Source: Betaproteobacteria bacterium HGW-Betaproteobacteria-9 | Lineage (GTDB): Bacteria; Pseudomonadota; Gammaproteobacteria; Burkholderiales; Burkholderiaceae_C | Length of the DNA: 64,000 bases | Assembly (NCBI GenBank): GCA_002842215.1 | Contig: PHCC01000011.1 | Coordinates: forward strand, 1-64,000 | Direction of reading: 5' to 3' | Shown: positions 55,050 through 63,412 of the stretch, one piece after another | How positions within the stretch are numbered: the first letter of the stretch is position 1 | Layout: the number at the start of each line of letters is the position of its first letter | The notes under the pieces: generated by a model | Database searches by the model: none | The model's input: only the letters and a program-made list of their open reading frames with translations | What the model was told of the DNA's origin: nothing | Position numbers and translations under genes: made by a program

Positions 55050-55958
55050 TCAGCCCTTGACCGCGCCAGCGGTCAGGCCCGAAACGATGTAGCGCTCGAA
55101 CATGATGGCGATGATCACGGGCGGCACGATGGCCATCACCCCCGCCGCATTGATGAACGAGAAGCTGATGTTGAAATCCGATGTGAATGAAGCGACCACG
55201 ATGGGCATGGTCTGCGAGGCCGGTGTCTGCGTGAACATCAGCGCCAGCAGGAACTCGTTCCAGCTGGTGAGGAAAGTGAACAGGACCACCGCCACCAGTG
55301 ATGGCAGGGCCAGCGGCAGGTAGACCAACACCAGTGTCTGCAACCGTGAGCAGCCGTCCACGCGGGCCGCCTTGTCCAGCTCGTCCGGCAGTGATTCGAA
55401 GTAGCCGGTGAGGATGAAGATGCTGAACGGCACGGTGATCGCCAGGTAGGTGATGATCAGCGCCCACAGGTTGTCCATCAGCCCCAGCTTCTGCACAAAG
55501 AGGAAGAAGGGCACCACCAGCGCGATGTCGGGAATGACCCGCGTGCTCAGCATGAAGTAGATGGAGCTGGTGCGACCAATGAATCGGATCTTGGCCAGCG
55601 CATAGGCGGCGGGCACGCTGACCAGCAGATTGAGCACCACCACCACCAAAGCCACGATGAAGCTGTTTTTCATCGAGGGCAGCAGGTTGACCGCAGTCGA
55701 AGGAATGAAGCCCCCGGTGGCGGTGTCGCCTTGTTTGCGGTTTTCGTAGGTCACCACTTCTTCGCTGGACTGGAAGATGGCGGCGAAGTTCTCCAGCGTT
55801 GGCTGCTCGGGGACCCAGTGCGGTGGCACCGAGGTGATTTCTGCCTCCGACTGAAACGAGGAAGAGACCAGCCAGGCGATCGGTGCCAGCACGTAGAGGG
55901 CAAACAGGAGCGAGCCGAAGAACAGCAGGGTGCGCCGACCCGGCAGAAATGAAGTCAT
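55050..55958 (-). CDS. Carbohydrate-type ABC transporter permease (UgpE/MalG-like)
   Basis: 302 aa with six membrane helices. The MalG/UgpE-like inner-membrane component shows the EAA loop ESLPDELDKAARVDGCSRLQ (about 190) and LVSSSFQSEAEI after helix 1. The start at 55958 follows the other permease by 28 bp; the longer open frame to 56174 lies inside the upstream gene and is not used. It forms the channel with the partner permease. The substrate is unknown and need not be a sugar, given the catabolic genes in the unit. Confidence 0.94.
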   Translation of the reverse strand: MTSFLPGRRTLLFFGSLLFALYVLAPIAWLVSSSFQSEAEITSVPPHWVPEQPTLENFAAIFQSSEEVVTYENRKQGDTATGGFIPSTAVNLLPSMKNSFIVALVVVVLNLLVSVPAAYALAKIRFIGRTSSIYFMLSTRVIPDIALVVPFFLFVQKLGLMDNLWALIITYLAITVPFSIFILTGYFESLPDELDKAARVDGCSRLQTLVLVYLPLALPSLVAVVLFTFLTSWNEFLLALMFTQTPASQTMPIVVASFTSDFNISFSFINAAGVMAIVPPVIIAIMFERYIVSGLTAGAVKG

Positions 55959-55986
55959 GGTGTAACTTTCGCTGGGGTGGCAGCGC

Positions 55987-56904
55987 TCAGAGCTTTCGGC
56001 TCGTGCTGCGAATGACGAAGTAGGCGAGCACGAAGGTCGCCACGGCCATGATGTAGGCCAGCGCCGAGCCCGTACCGAAGGCCAGTTTCCGGAAGGTCTC
56101 GACATAGACCTGCCAGGCCACCACGTGCGACGCGTCCGCAGGCCCCCCCTCGGTGAGGATGAAGAACAGGTCAAAGTGACGGATCGCCATCATCGATTCG
56201 TAGATCATCACCAGCGCAAAGCCAGGCACCAGCTGCGGTAGCGTGATGTGCACGAAACGCTGCAACACGTTGGCACCGTCGACTTTGGCCGCGCTGTACA
56301 GATCGGCTCTTATCGACTTCAGAGTGACCAGCAGCAAGATGGTCGCCAGCGGCACTTCCTTCCAGACAAAGGCGTTGGTGATCAGCGGCATGGTCTTGGC
56401 GGTGTCGCCCAGCATCACCACATACTTGTCGATCAGGCCCATCTGCATCAACAGTCCGTTGAGTGCGCCATAGCCCGAGTCATAGATCCATTTCCACATC
56501 AACCCGTTGGCCACGTAGGGGATGGCCCATGGAATCAGCAGGATGGCCGACAGCACGCGGCGGCCACGGAAGTTCTCGTTGAGCAACAGCGACATCAACG
56601 TAGCGATGACCATGATGGCCAGAACCGACATCACGGTGAAGCTTGCAGTACGTCCGACCGATTCCCAGAACAACGGATCGGTGAACAGCTTGACGTAGTT
56701 GTCGAACCAGACAAATGGCACGCGGTGAGGTCGCGTGAGCTTGAGATCGTGAAGGCTGATCCAGAAGGAATACAGCACAGGAAACACGGCCACCACGCTG
56801 AGCACCAGCATCATGGGGGCGAGGAACAGCATGGCGCTGCGCTGGTCGTAGGCGCTGCTGGGCCGTACAAACCAGCGACGCTGGGGCCGCTTAATGTCTT
56901 GCAT
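55987..56904 (-). CDS. Carbohydrate-type ABC transporter permease (UgpA/MalF-like)
   Basis: 305 aa with six membrane helices: AMLFLAPMMLVLSVVAVFPV at the start, NLKL-like ISLHDLKLTRP loop and the EAA motif RADLYSAAKVDGANVLQRF (about 210) with PLVTNAF-like PLITNAFVWKEVPLATIL before it. The ATG at 56904 is used; the extended frame to 57078 does not resemble the family. Partner of the permease at 55050 and of the ATPase; the binding-protein gene lies 62 bp upstream. Confidence 0.94.
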   Translation of the reverse strand: MQDIKRPQRRWFVRPSSAYDQRSAMLFLAPMMLVLSVVAVFPVLYSFWISLHDLKLTRPHRVPFVWFDNYVKLFTDPLFWESVGRTASFTVMSVLAIMVIATLMSLLLNENFRGRRVLSAILLIPWAIPYVANGLMWKWIYDSGYGALNGLLMQMGLIDKYVVMLGDTAKTMPLITNAFVWKEVPLATILLLVTLKSIRADLYSAAKVDGANVLQRFVHITLPQLVPGFALVMIYESMMAIRHFDLFFILTEGGPADASHVVAWQVYVETFRKLAFGTGSALAYIMAVATFVLAYFVIRSTSRKL

Positions 56905-56966
56905 CTGGAGGGTCTTTCGCACAGGCCCGGAGGCCGCAGGGTCTGCGGCCTCCGGGCGCCACGTCA

Positions 56967-58295
56967 TCAGGACTTGCGCAGGTCGTTCCAGGCCTCGGAC
57001 GACTTCTTCAGCGCCGCGGCCACGGAAGACTTGCCCACCACGGCCGTTTGCCAGGCCGTGCCGTTCACCTCGTCCCACTCACCGAACCAGGGAGCGATCA
57101 CGTCCTTCTTGCGCGCCAGCTTCTGCTGCGCTTCGTACATGGCGATGTCGGAGTACTTCTTGTAGTTGGCCTGCACTTCCGGGTCCCGGAACAGCTCCTT
57201 GACGCCAAAGCCCGAGCCGAGATCGCTGAACAGCATCTTCTGGAACTGGTATTGGCTGCCGGCCTTGCCGCCGAACCATTCGATAAGCTTCGCGGCATTG
57301 GCAGCGCGTGTCTTGTCGGCAGCGGCCTGGGTGCTCATGCCGTGAAAACGCATCCAGCCCACCGTGGCGTGCGACCCACCCGGGCCCATGGGCATGAGCG
57401 CCTGCTTGACGCGACCCGCAATCGCCGACTGTTTGGGGTCGTTGAGCGTGCGCACGCGGTAGCGGCTGAGCAGCGCAAACGCGTGGTTGCCAGCACCAAA
57501 GGCCTTCAGGCCATTGAGCTCACCGGTTTCCACACAGGCGGGCGAGATGATCTTGTGTTTGTTGACCGCGTCAACCACCCACTGCATCGCCTGATGGGCA
57601 CCGCGCTTGGGATCCGCCATCACGGCAGCGCCGTCGGCATCGGTAAAGCGGCCACCATTGGAGAAGACCATCGCGCTCAGGAACTCGATCAGCCAGCTCT
57701 CCCGTGCCATGGACAGCATCATCGGATATTCGGACAGACCGGCACCCTTGATCTTGAGCGACTGCTGCAGCAGTTCGTCCCATGTGGTGGGCGGCGCCTT
57801 GATCCCGGCCTTTTTGAGCATCTCTTCGTCGTAGAAGAAGGCCATGTAGTCGGTGTAGTAGGTCAGACCGTACTGCTTGCCCTTGTAGCGCATCGACTCG
57901 TTGCAGAAGGTATCGGCGTCCGCGTTGTACTTCATCAGCGAGGGAAAGCCGTCAATGGGGGCGATCCACCCGGCTTCGGCCCACTCGGGCAGCCAGCTGT
58001 CGGACACCCACATCACGTCAAGTGGTGCCTTGCCGACGAACTTGGTGACCATGGTGTCGCGGTATTGCGCCCAGGGCGCATTGTTGTAGTTGACCTTGAG
58101 GCCTGTACTGGACTCGAACGCGGTCAGGTGACTCTTGACCAGATCAACGGCGGCTGACCAGGTGTAGAAGTTGATCGGCTGGCCCGCTTGCGCGGCAGCG
58201 TCCAGCGACAGCGCGCCGGTTCCTGCGGCACCGGCTGCAGCCGCCAACTTGAGGAAGTCACGGCGCGAGGCATCGCCGTTCCAGATATTGCTCAT
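56967..58295 (-). CDS. ABC transporter substrate-binding protein (Tat-exported)
   Basis: 442 aa extracellular solute-binding protein of the UgpB/MalE cluster. The signal has the twin-arginine motif SRRDFLKLAAAAGAAGT near residue 12 and a cleavage site after AAAQA. The mature part begins INFYTWSAAVDLVKSHLTAF, with MWVSDSWLPEWAEAGWIAPI and TYYTDYMAFFYDEEML. GGAG lies 9 nt before the ATG. The palindromic operator candidate lies 122 bp upstream. Tat use suggests folding before export. Substrate not known. Confidence 0.94.
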   Translation of the reverse strand: MSNIWNGDASRRDFLKLAAAAGAAGTGALSLDAAAQAGQPINFYTWSAAVDLVKSHLTAFESSTGLKVNYNNAPWAQYRDTMVTKFVGKAPLDVMWVSDSWLPEWAEAGWIAPIDGFPSLMKYNADADTFCNESMRYKGKQYGLTYYTDYMAFFYDEEMLKKAGIKAPPTTWDELLQQSLKIKGAGLSEYPMMLSMARESWLIEFLSAMVFSNGGRFTDADGAAVMADPKRGAHQAMQWVVDAVNKHKIISPACVETGELNGLKAFGAGNHAFALLSRYRVRTLNDPKQSAIAGRVKQALMPMGPGGSHATVGWMRFHGMSTQAAADKTRAANAAKLIEWFGGKAGSQYQFQKMLFSDLGSGFGVKELFRDPEVQANYKKYSDIAMYEAQQKLARKKDVIAPWFGEWDEVNGTAWQTAVVGKSSVAAALKKSSEAWNDLRKS

Positions 58296-58416
58296 TGGGA
58301 CACGCTCCTTGAAGGAAAACCGCGGCCCGCACCAACGCCGCCGCACCACCAGGTACACAGACTGGCGACCCAATGCCACCTGTCCGACCGTGAATTCATT
58401 ATTCCGAGAAGTCTCT

Positions 58417-58436
58417 TTATCGTCAAGTGACGATAA
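58417..58436. promoter_or_regulatory. Perfect palindrome upstream of the transporter genes (candidate TetR operator)
   Basis: TTATCGTCA and TGACGATAA form perfect 9-bp arms around AG. The site lies between the sdaA stop codon and the substrate-binding-protein gene, in a 162-bp gap, so it probably governs an internal promoter of the unit. The same half-sites occur in front of the tetR gene at 60206-60223. Confidence 0.7.
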
Positions 58437-58457
58437 CCATTATTTTTGACATTCAAA

Positions 58458-59828
58458 TCAGCAGGCGACGACATTCACAGCCAGACCGCCGAGCGAGGTT
58501 TCTTTGTATTTGGCGTGCATGTCGGCACCGGTCTGTTTCATGGTCTGGATCACTTTGTCGAGAGACACCAGGTGCTGCCCGTCCCCCGCAAGCGCCAGGT
58601 GCGCCGCATTGATGGCCTTGACCGCCCCCATGGCATTGCGCTCAATGCATGGGACTTGCACCAGGCCACCCACGGGGTCACAGGTGAGCCCGAGGTTGTG
58701 CTCCATCGCGATCTCGGCAGCGTTCTCGATCTGTTCGTTGCTGCCCCCCAACACCGCCGCCAGCCCCGCTGCCGCCATCGAGGAGGCCACACCCACCTCG
58801 CCCTGGCAGCCAACTTCAGCGCCCGAGATGGAGGCGTTTTCTTTGTAGAGCGAACCGATGGCGGCGGCGGTGAGCAGGAAGTCGCGGCTGTGGTGCGGCA
58901 GTGCGCCTGCACAGAAACGTTCGAAGTACCGCAACACGGCAGGCACGATGCCCGCAGCGCCGTTGGTGGGTGCGGTCACCACCCGCGCACCCGCCGCGTT
59001 TTCCTCGTTCACGGCCACCGCAAAAGCATTCACCCAGTCGATCTCCCGCAGCGGACCGGCAACGTCAGCACGCTGCAGGAGGACCTCGTGCATGCCCCTG
59101 GCTCGGCGGCGCACGCCCAGTCCGCCCGGCAACACGCCTTGGGCGGTCAGGCCGCGATCCATGCAGGCCACCATGGCATCGCGGATGTGGTCGAGCTGAG
59201 CGAAAACCTCGCTTTCTTCTCGCAACGCGAGTTCGTTGCCCATTGCCAGCTGTGCAACGGTGCAACTGTGTTCGTGGCACATGGCCAACAATTCGGCGGC
59301 TGATCGGTAGGGATGGGGCCAGGCTGGGCCGGTGGCCGACTGGCCGGCCCGCAGTGTTTCTTCGCTGACCGTGAATCCGCCGCCAATGGAGAATCGTGTT
59401 TCATCAGCCAGCACGGCGCCCGCGGCGTCCAGGGCGACCAATCGCATGCCATTGGGGTGCGCCTGCAGCGTCCGATCCTTGTGAAAATGGATGTGTTGAC
59501 AGGCGTTGAAAGCCACCGCATGGTGACCCATCAATGTCAGGCGACCCACCATGCCTGCCGCCTGCAGCCACGTGTCGATCAGCTCGATATCGACACGTTC
59601 GGGTTCGTGCCCCATCAATCCCAGCATGACGGCGCGGTCGGTGGCGTGCCCGCGTCCGGTCAGGGCCAGCGAGCCATACAGGTGAACCTCCACAGCGGCC
59701 GTGGCCGCCAGGGTTCGTTCACGCTCAAGCTGGCGGACAAACTCGAGCGCAATCCGCATGGGACCCACGGTGTGCGAACTCGAAGGCCCGATGCCGATCT
59801 TGAACAGGTCAAAAGCACTGACTGGCAT
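58458..59828 (-). CDS. sdaA: L-serine ammonia-lyase (single-chain, iron-sulfur)
   Basis: 456 aa, matching the one-piece SdaA/SdaB type. The beta domain at the start has [19 protein letters not shown]; the alpha domain has [20 protein letters not shown] and [19 protein letters not shown], whose Cys residues bind the [4Fe-4S] cluster, and a late Cys (VVAC) at the end. It converts L-serine to pyruvate and ammonia in the cytoplasm. Here it is 15 bp after the NIPSNAP gene and may process a serine released by the pathway. Confidence 0.95.
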   Translation of the reverse strand: MPVSAFDLFKIGIGPSSSHTVGPMRIALEFVRQLERERTLAATAAVEVHLYGSLALTGRGHATDRAVMLGLMGHEPERVDIELIDTWLQAAGMVGRLTLMGHHAVAFNACQHIHFHKDRTLQAHPNGMRLVALDAAGAVLADETRFSIGGGFTVSEETLRAGQSATGPAWPHPYRSAAELLAMCHEHSCTVAQLAMGNELALREESEVFAQLDHIRDAMVACMDRGLTAQGVLPGGLGVRRRARGMHEVLLQRADVAGPLREIDWVNAFAVAVNEENAAGARVVTAPTNGAAGIVPAVLRYFERFCAGALPHHSRDFLLTAAAIGSLYKENASISGAEVGCQGEVGVASSMAAAGLAAVLGGSNEQIENAAEIAMEHNLGLTCDPVGGLVQVPCIERNAMGAVKAINAAHLALAGDGQHLVSLDKVIQTMKQTGADMHAKYKETSLGGLAVNVVAC

Positions 59829-59843
59829 GGACGGACCGGACGT

Positions 59844-60155
59844 TCAAGACAAGGGCGAAAAGGCCACTGGGTTCAGAAAGACGCTTTCCTGGTGCACCAG
59901 ATAAGGAAGCATGCGGGGCACGAAGGCACTCCATTCAGCGTCCTGCGCGAGCAGTGCACGCTGGCTGGTCCGATGACCCAGGTCTTCGTAGGCCCAGATG
60001 AACACCGTCGAGTTCAGCACGCCCGACTCCTTGGTCCAGCAGCCGATCAGGCGCGCGTAACGCGAGATGATGGACAGCCCGCTGACTTGATACATCTGGA
60101 GAAATTCACCAGCTTTTCCAGGCTGCACTTGGTAAGTTCGCATTTCATAGATCAC
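59844..60155 (-). CDS. NIPSNAP-family protein
   Basis: 103 aa, a single NIPSNAP (ferredoxin-like dimeric barrel) domain: MIYEMRTYQVQPGKAGEFLQ, YQVSGLSIISRYARLIGCW, then NSTVFIWAYEDLGHR. The start codon is GTG at 60155, with GGA 9 nt upstream; this gives the conserved first residues. Members occur in catabolic operons of aromatic and amine compounds, with no firm role. It is the first gene of the unit, divergent from tetR. Confidence 0.9.
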   Translation of the reverse strand: MIYEMRTYQVQPGKAGEFLQMYQVSGLSIISRYARLIGCWTKESGVLNSTVFIWAYEDLGHRTSQRALLAQDAEWSAFVPRMLPYLVHQESVFLNPVAFSPLS

Positions 60156-60205
60156 AGTGGTTCCTTTCGCGGATGGTTGGCTTTTGCAGGTATCTTCACA
60201 TCATA

Positions 60206-60223
60206 AATCGTCGGTTGACGATA
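60206..60223. promoter_or_regulatory. Second TetR operator candidate between the NIPSNAP and tetR genes
   Basis: AATCGTCGGTTGACGATA matches the 18-bp core of the palindrome at 58418-58435 at 14 of 18 positions and keeps both ATCGTC and GACGAT half-sites. It sits in the 130-bp divergent intergenic region and could repress tetR and the NIPSNAP operon together. Confidence 0.7.
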
Positions 60224-60285
60224 TGTATTTTTACGTTAAAGTGAGCCTGTGTCTACCCATCCAAACGGTGTATCCGAGCAAGTTC

Positions 60286-60990
60286 ATGCAAGCAAAATCC
60301 GACCTGCTGGCCGCCAAACGGCAAGATACTGCGACCAAAACCAAGGACAACAAACCGCGCACGGGTCAGCGTCGCTCAACCACGCGCATGTCCGCAGCAG
60401 ACCGCCGCGCTCAGATCCTGGGCAAGGCCTTTGAGTTTTTCTCTGAATATGGGCTGACGGCACAGACCCGCGCACTCGCGGATGCCTGCGGTGTGTCACA
60501 GCGGTTGCTCTACAGCGCGTTTCCCAACAAGGCTGCGCTCATCAATGCGGTGTACGAATCCGACATTGCTGGCCCTTTCAAGGCCATCTGGTTCGTGCAA
60601 TTGCGCGATCGCAGCGTGCCGCTGGAAAAGCGGCTGCGCCAGTTTTATGGCGAGTACTACGACACCATCCTCACGCGTGGCTGGCTGCGGCTGTTTCTCT
60701 ACGCATCGCTTGCCGAGGTGGAAATGGCGCCCACCTATATCGCCGACATCATTCGTGACCTGCTGGACATCATTGTTGAAGAGGCTGCTTTTGAGACAGG
60801 CACGACATTGCCCGACTCCCCTGAGTTGCGCCGCGAGATGGGTTGGGCGCTACACGGCAATATCTCGCACTTGGCGATCCGGCGACACATCTACAACGAC
60901 AAAACGACGCTGCCGGCACACAGGGTGATCGCCATGCATGTCGTCGCCTTTTTGGCTGGTGTTCCGAGCATGGTCAACACCTTCGAGTAA
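60286..60990 (+). CDS. TetR-family regulator of the catabolic unit
   Basis: 234 aa. A basic N-terminal tail (about 1-35) leads to a TetR DNA-binding domain: RRAQILGKAFEFFSEYGLTA, then TRALADACGVSQRLLYSAFP and NKAALINAVYES (about 36-85). The ligand domain is helical (about 90-230). It is divergent from the NIPSNAP/sdaA genes and close to a palindrome repeated before the transporter genes, so it most likely represses both until an effector binds. The ATG at 60286 is used; the longer frame from 60157 would cover the operator. Confidence 0.92.
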   Translation: MQAKSDLLAAKRQDTATKTKDNKPRTGQRRSTTRMSAADRRAQILGKAFEFFSEYGLTAQTRALADACGVSQRLLYSAFPNKAALINAVYESDIAGPFKAIWFVQLRDRSVPLEKRLRQFYGEYYDTILTRGWLRLFLYASLAEVEMAPTYIADIIRDLLDIIVEEAAFETGTTLPDSPELRREMGWALHGNISHLAIRRHIYNDKTTLPAHRVIAMHVVAFLAGVPSMVNTFE

Positions 60991-61045
60991 GTCGTTGGTG
61001 CATGGCCCCATGTCCTGCTCCTTCCCGCCGGTGCACATGACTTGA

Positions 61046-62083
61046 ATGTGCAGACCGGATGCTGCGCGTGTGCCCCATGCGGTGTTTTTTCCCCTTCGGT
61101 CCGGCCTCTTGAAGCGGTGGATAGCGGTGTGCACGACCCTGTTATCGATGACGGGACAAGCAGGCAGCCACGCGCTGGACGGACTCGATGAACGGTTCGA
61201 CTCGTCCCACCGGGACATTGTGCGGGGACCGCTTCGGCTGACCCGGGCTCAGTGCGAGGCCCAGCGGCATGCGGTCTGGGTGGCGGTGACCGTGAGCAAG
61301 CCCGGCCAGCCCCCGAGGCAGGTGGACGGTTGCATTCGCTACTTTCCGAGCCCGCAGGTCGCACCCGGTCAACCGGTTCTCTTTTTCTTCCATGGTGATC
61401 GCGTGGAACCCGGCGGCCTGGCCGATGGCAGCTGGCGCCAGCAGATGGCGCAGGCCCAGCGCATCGAGCAGCGCTCGGGCATGCCCACGATCAGCGTGGC
61501 GCGGCCGGGGGTGTACGGCAGCACGGTGCTCAACCACCGGTATCAACGCCGCACCCACGAAGAGGTGGCGGTGGTATCGGCGGCCATCGACCGGATCAAG
61601 GCCCGTTATGGCTTGGACCGGATCAGCCTGGCCGGTCAGAGTGGCGGCGCATACCTAGCGCTGGCGATGGTGGTGTCGGGGCGCACCGACATCGATGCCG
61701 TGGCGGCCTCCGGCGCACCCGCGGCTGTGAGGGTTCGCGCCTCCCTGATCCGGCCAGACCCGACCTCCGACATCAGCACCGGACAGGACTGGCGAAATGT
61801 CTATGACCCGATGGACCACATTGCCGACGCGCGACCCGATGCGCGTCGCAAGGTGTATTTGATCGCCAACCGCGATGACCAGCGGATTCCCTACGCATCG
61901 GTGCTCGCCTTCGTGAACGCCGCCGCACGGGGCAAGCTGCCCGTGGTGCTGCTGGATGGCGCCACCGGCGGCGGCAAACAGCACCACAACCACTCACGGT
62001 TGGCTCAGCGTGTCATCCGATGGCACCGGATGGGACTGGATGATGAGCAGATCGCGCGCAAGGTGGCAGAAGGGGCCGAGTAG
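61046..62083 (+). CDS. Secreted alpha/beta-hydrolase-like protein
   Basis: 345 aa from the ATG at 61046. An internal TTG at 61109 would begin KRWIAVCTTLLSMTGQAGSH, which looks like a proper signal peptide and may be the true start. The alpha/beta hydrolase fold shows VLFFFHGDR (oxyanion region), nucleophile elbow LAGQSGGAYLAL (about 199-210), acid in ANRDDQRIPY and the final His in HHNHSRL. An esterase or peptidase-like role in the periplasm is likely; no substrate can be named. Confidence 0.8.
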   Translation: MCRPDAARVPHAVFFPLRSGLLKRWIAVCTTLLSMTGQAGSHALDGLDERFDSSHRDIVRGPLRLTRAQCEAQRHAVWVAVTVSKPGQPPRQVDGCIRYFPSPQVAPGQPVLFFFHGDRVEPGGLADGSWRQQMAQAQRIEQRSGMPTISVARPGVYGSTVLNHRYQRRTHEEVAVVSAAIDRIKARYGLDRISLAGQSGGAYLALAMVVSGRTDIDAVAASGAPAAVRVRASLIRPDPTSDISTGQDWRNVYDPMDHIADARPDARRKVYLIANRDDQRIPYASVLAFVNAAARGKLPVVLLDGATGGGKQHHNHSRLAQRVIRWHRMGLDDEQIARKVAEGAE

Positions 62084-62085
62084 CT

Positions 62086-63243
62086 TCAGCGCGGCCACAG
62101 CGCCCAGAGCTGCAGCGGCTGCTTGAGCTTGCCAGCGAGCTGGTAGGCGGGGTCGGTCCAGCCGCCCCAGCCGGTGAAGAGGTCGGCACGCACGGCGCCG
62201 ACGATGGCGCCGCCGGTGTCTTGCGCGAGCACGAGCTTCTGCTGGTTGAGCGCGCTGCCCTGCGTGGCGAGCCAGACCGGGGTGCCGTAGGGGATGCTTT
62301 GGGGATCGACGGCGATGGAGCGCCCTGGCGTGAGCGGCACGCCCTGCGCGCCGCGCGGGCCGAAGCGGGCGTCGAGTTCGCTCAGGGCTTCTTCGCGGAA
62401 GAACACGGTGCGCGGGTTGCTCCAGAGCATCTCGTTCAACCGGCGCGGGTTCTGCACGGCCCAGGTCTTGATGGCTTCCCACGAGGCTTCACGGATGGCG
62501 CCCTGGTCGAGCAGCCAGCGACCGACGCTCTGGTAGGGCTGGCCGTTGTGCGCGGCGAAGGCAACGCGCACCTGACGCTGGCGGCCGTCGGGCTCGGTGA
62601 TGTCGAGCCGGCCGGAGCCCTGGATCTGCAGGATCAGCGCGTCGATGGGGTCGGCGAGCCAGGCGATGGCCTTGCCTTGCAGCGCGGCCTGGGCGGCGGG
62701 CAGGGTGTCGATGTCTTTGCGGCTGTACCAGGGCTGGCCGGCGCGCAGGCCGGCGGGCGGGGCGTAGAGTGGCGTGCGGTGGGTCGCGCTGGGCAGGCGG
62801 CTGGCGCCGAGGATGGGTTCGTAGTAGCCGGTGAGCAGGCCCTGGGGCAGGCTGCCGTCGCGTTCGATGACGCGGTAGGGCTGGAAGCGGCGCTCGATCC
62901 AAGCGCGCTGTTCGTCGGGTGTGGCGATGGCGAGCGGGCGGGCTTCGGCACAGAGGCCGGCGTGGCCGGCGACGGGTTTTTCGCAGCCGCGCAGCCAGGC
63001 GTTCCAGGCCTCAAACAGGCTGTCCTGGCCCCAGCCGGGCAGTTCGCTCCAGCGCACCGGCGTCCAGAGGCTCTTGCCGCGCTGCAGGGGGGGCGGCAGC
63101 GGGCCGGAGTCCACAGCACCGGGCGCGTCCACCGGCGCGCGCGGGGGCATGGGGACGGAAGAGCACGCCACGAGCAGGCTGCCTACAATGCAGGCCGCCA
63201 GCCGACCTCTCCAACCACCACCCCCACCGAAACGACCTGCCAT
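62086..63243 (-). CDS. mltA: Membrane-bound lytic murein transglycosylase A
   Basis: 385 aa lipoprotein: signal with lipobox LLVACSS (Cys at residue 27). The MltA domain has PQGLLTGYYEPILGASRL near residue 135 and the 3D domain near the end has GRSIAVDPQSIPYGTPVWLA, then LVLAQDTGGAIVGAVRADLF with its conserved Asp residues. It cleaves peptidoglycan to 1,6-anhydromuropeptides at the outer membrane. The ATG at 63243 shares bases with the ATG of the divergent small gene. An upstream in-frame ATG at 63294 would place the lipobox deeper and is less likely. Confidence 0.95.
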   Translation of the reverse strand: MAGRFGGGGGWRGRLAACIVGSLLVACSSVPMPPRAPVDAPGAVDSGPLPPPLQRGKSLWTPVRWSELPGWGQDSLFEAWNAWLRGCEKPVAGHAGLCAEARPLAIATPDEQRAWIERRFQPYRVIERDGSLPQGLLTGYYEPILGASRLPSATHRTPLYAPPAGLRAGQPWYSRKDIDTLPAAQAALQGKAIAWLADPIDALILQIQGSGRLDITEPDGRQRQVRVAFAAHNGQPYQSVGRWLLDQGAIREASWEAIKTWAVQNPRRLNEMLWSNPRTVFFREEALSELDARFGPRGAQGVPLTPGRSIAVDPQSIPYGTPVWLATQGSALNQQKLVLAQDTGGAIVGAVRADLFTGWGGWTDPAYQLAGKLKQPLQLWALWPR

Positions 63244-63388
63244 GACTTTGCTGTTGCTTGAAGCGCTGGGCGCGCTGGTGTTGCTGGTGTTCATTGTGTG
63301 GTGGACCATGTTTTCCGGGCGCAAGAAGGGCGAGCTACCCGAGGATGTGCAGCGCGAGCGGGACAAGGACAGTTCGCCCAAGCCATGA
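63242..63388 (+). CDS. Small single-pass membrane protein
   Basis: 48 aa: N-terminal membrane helix (LLLLEALGALVLLVFIVWW), then TMFSGRKKGELP and a charged tail DVQRERDKDSSPKP. Its ATG at 63242 shares the CATG with the divergent mltA start. It is an open frame too short for standard gene-size cut-offs; I recall similar short proteins next to mltA in related bacteria, but cannot verify this. Function unknown. Confidence 0.6.
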   Translation: MTLLLLEALGALVLLVFIVWWTMFSGRKKGELPEDVQRERDKDSSPKP

Positions 63389-63412
63389 GGCGCCGCGACG
63401 CGGACCGGGCGC

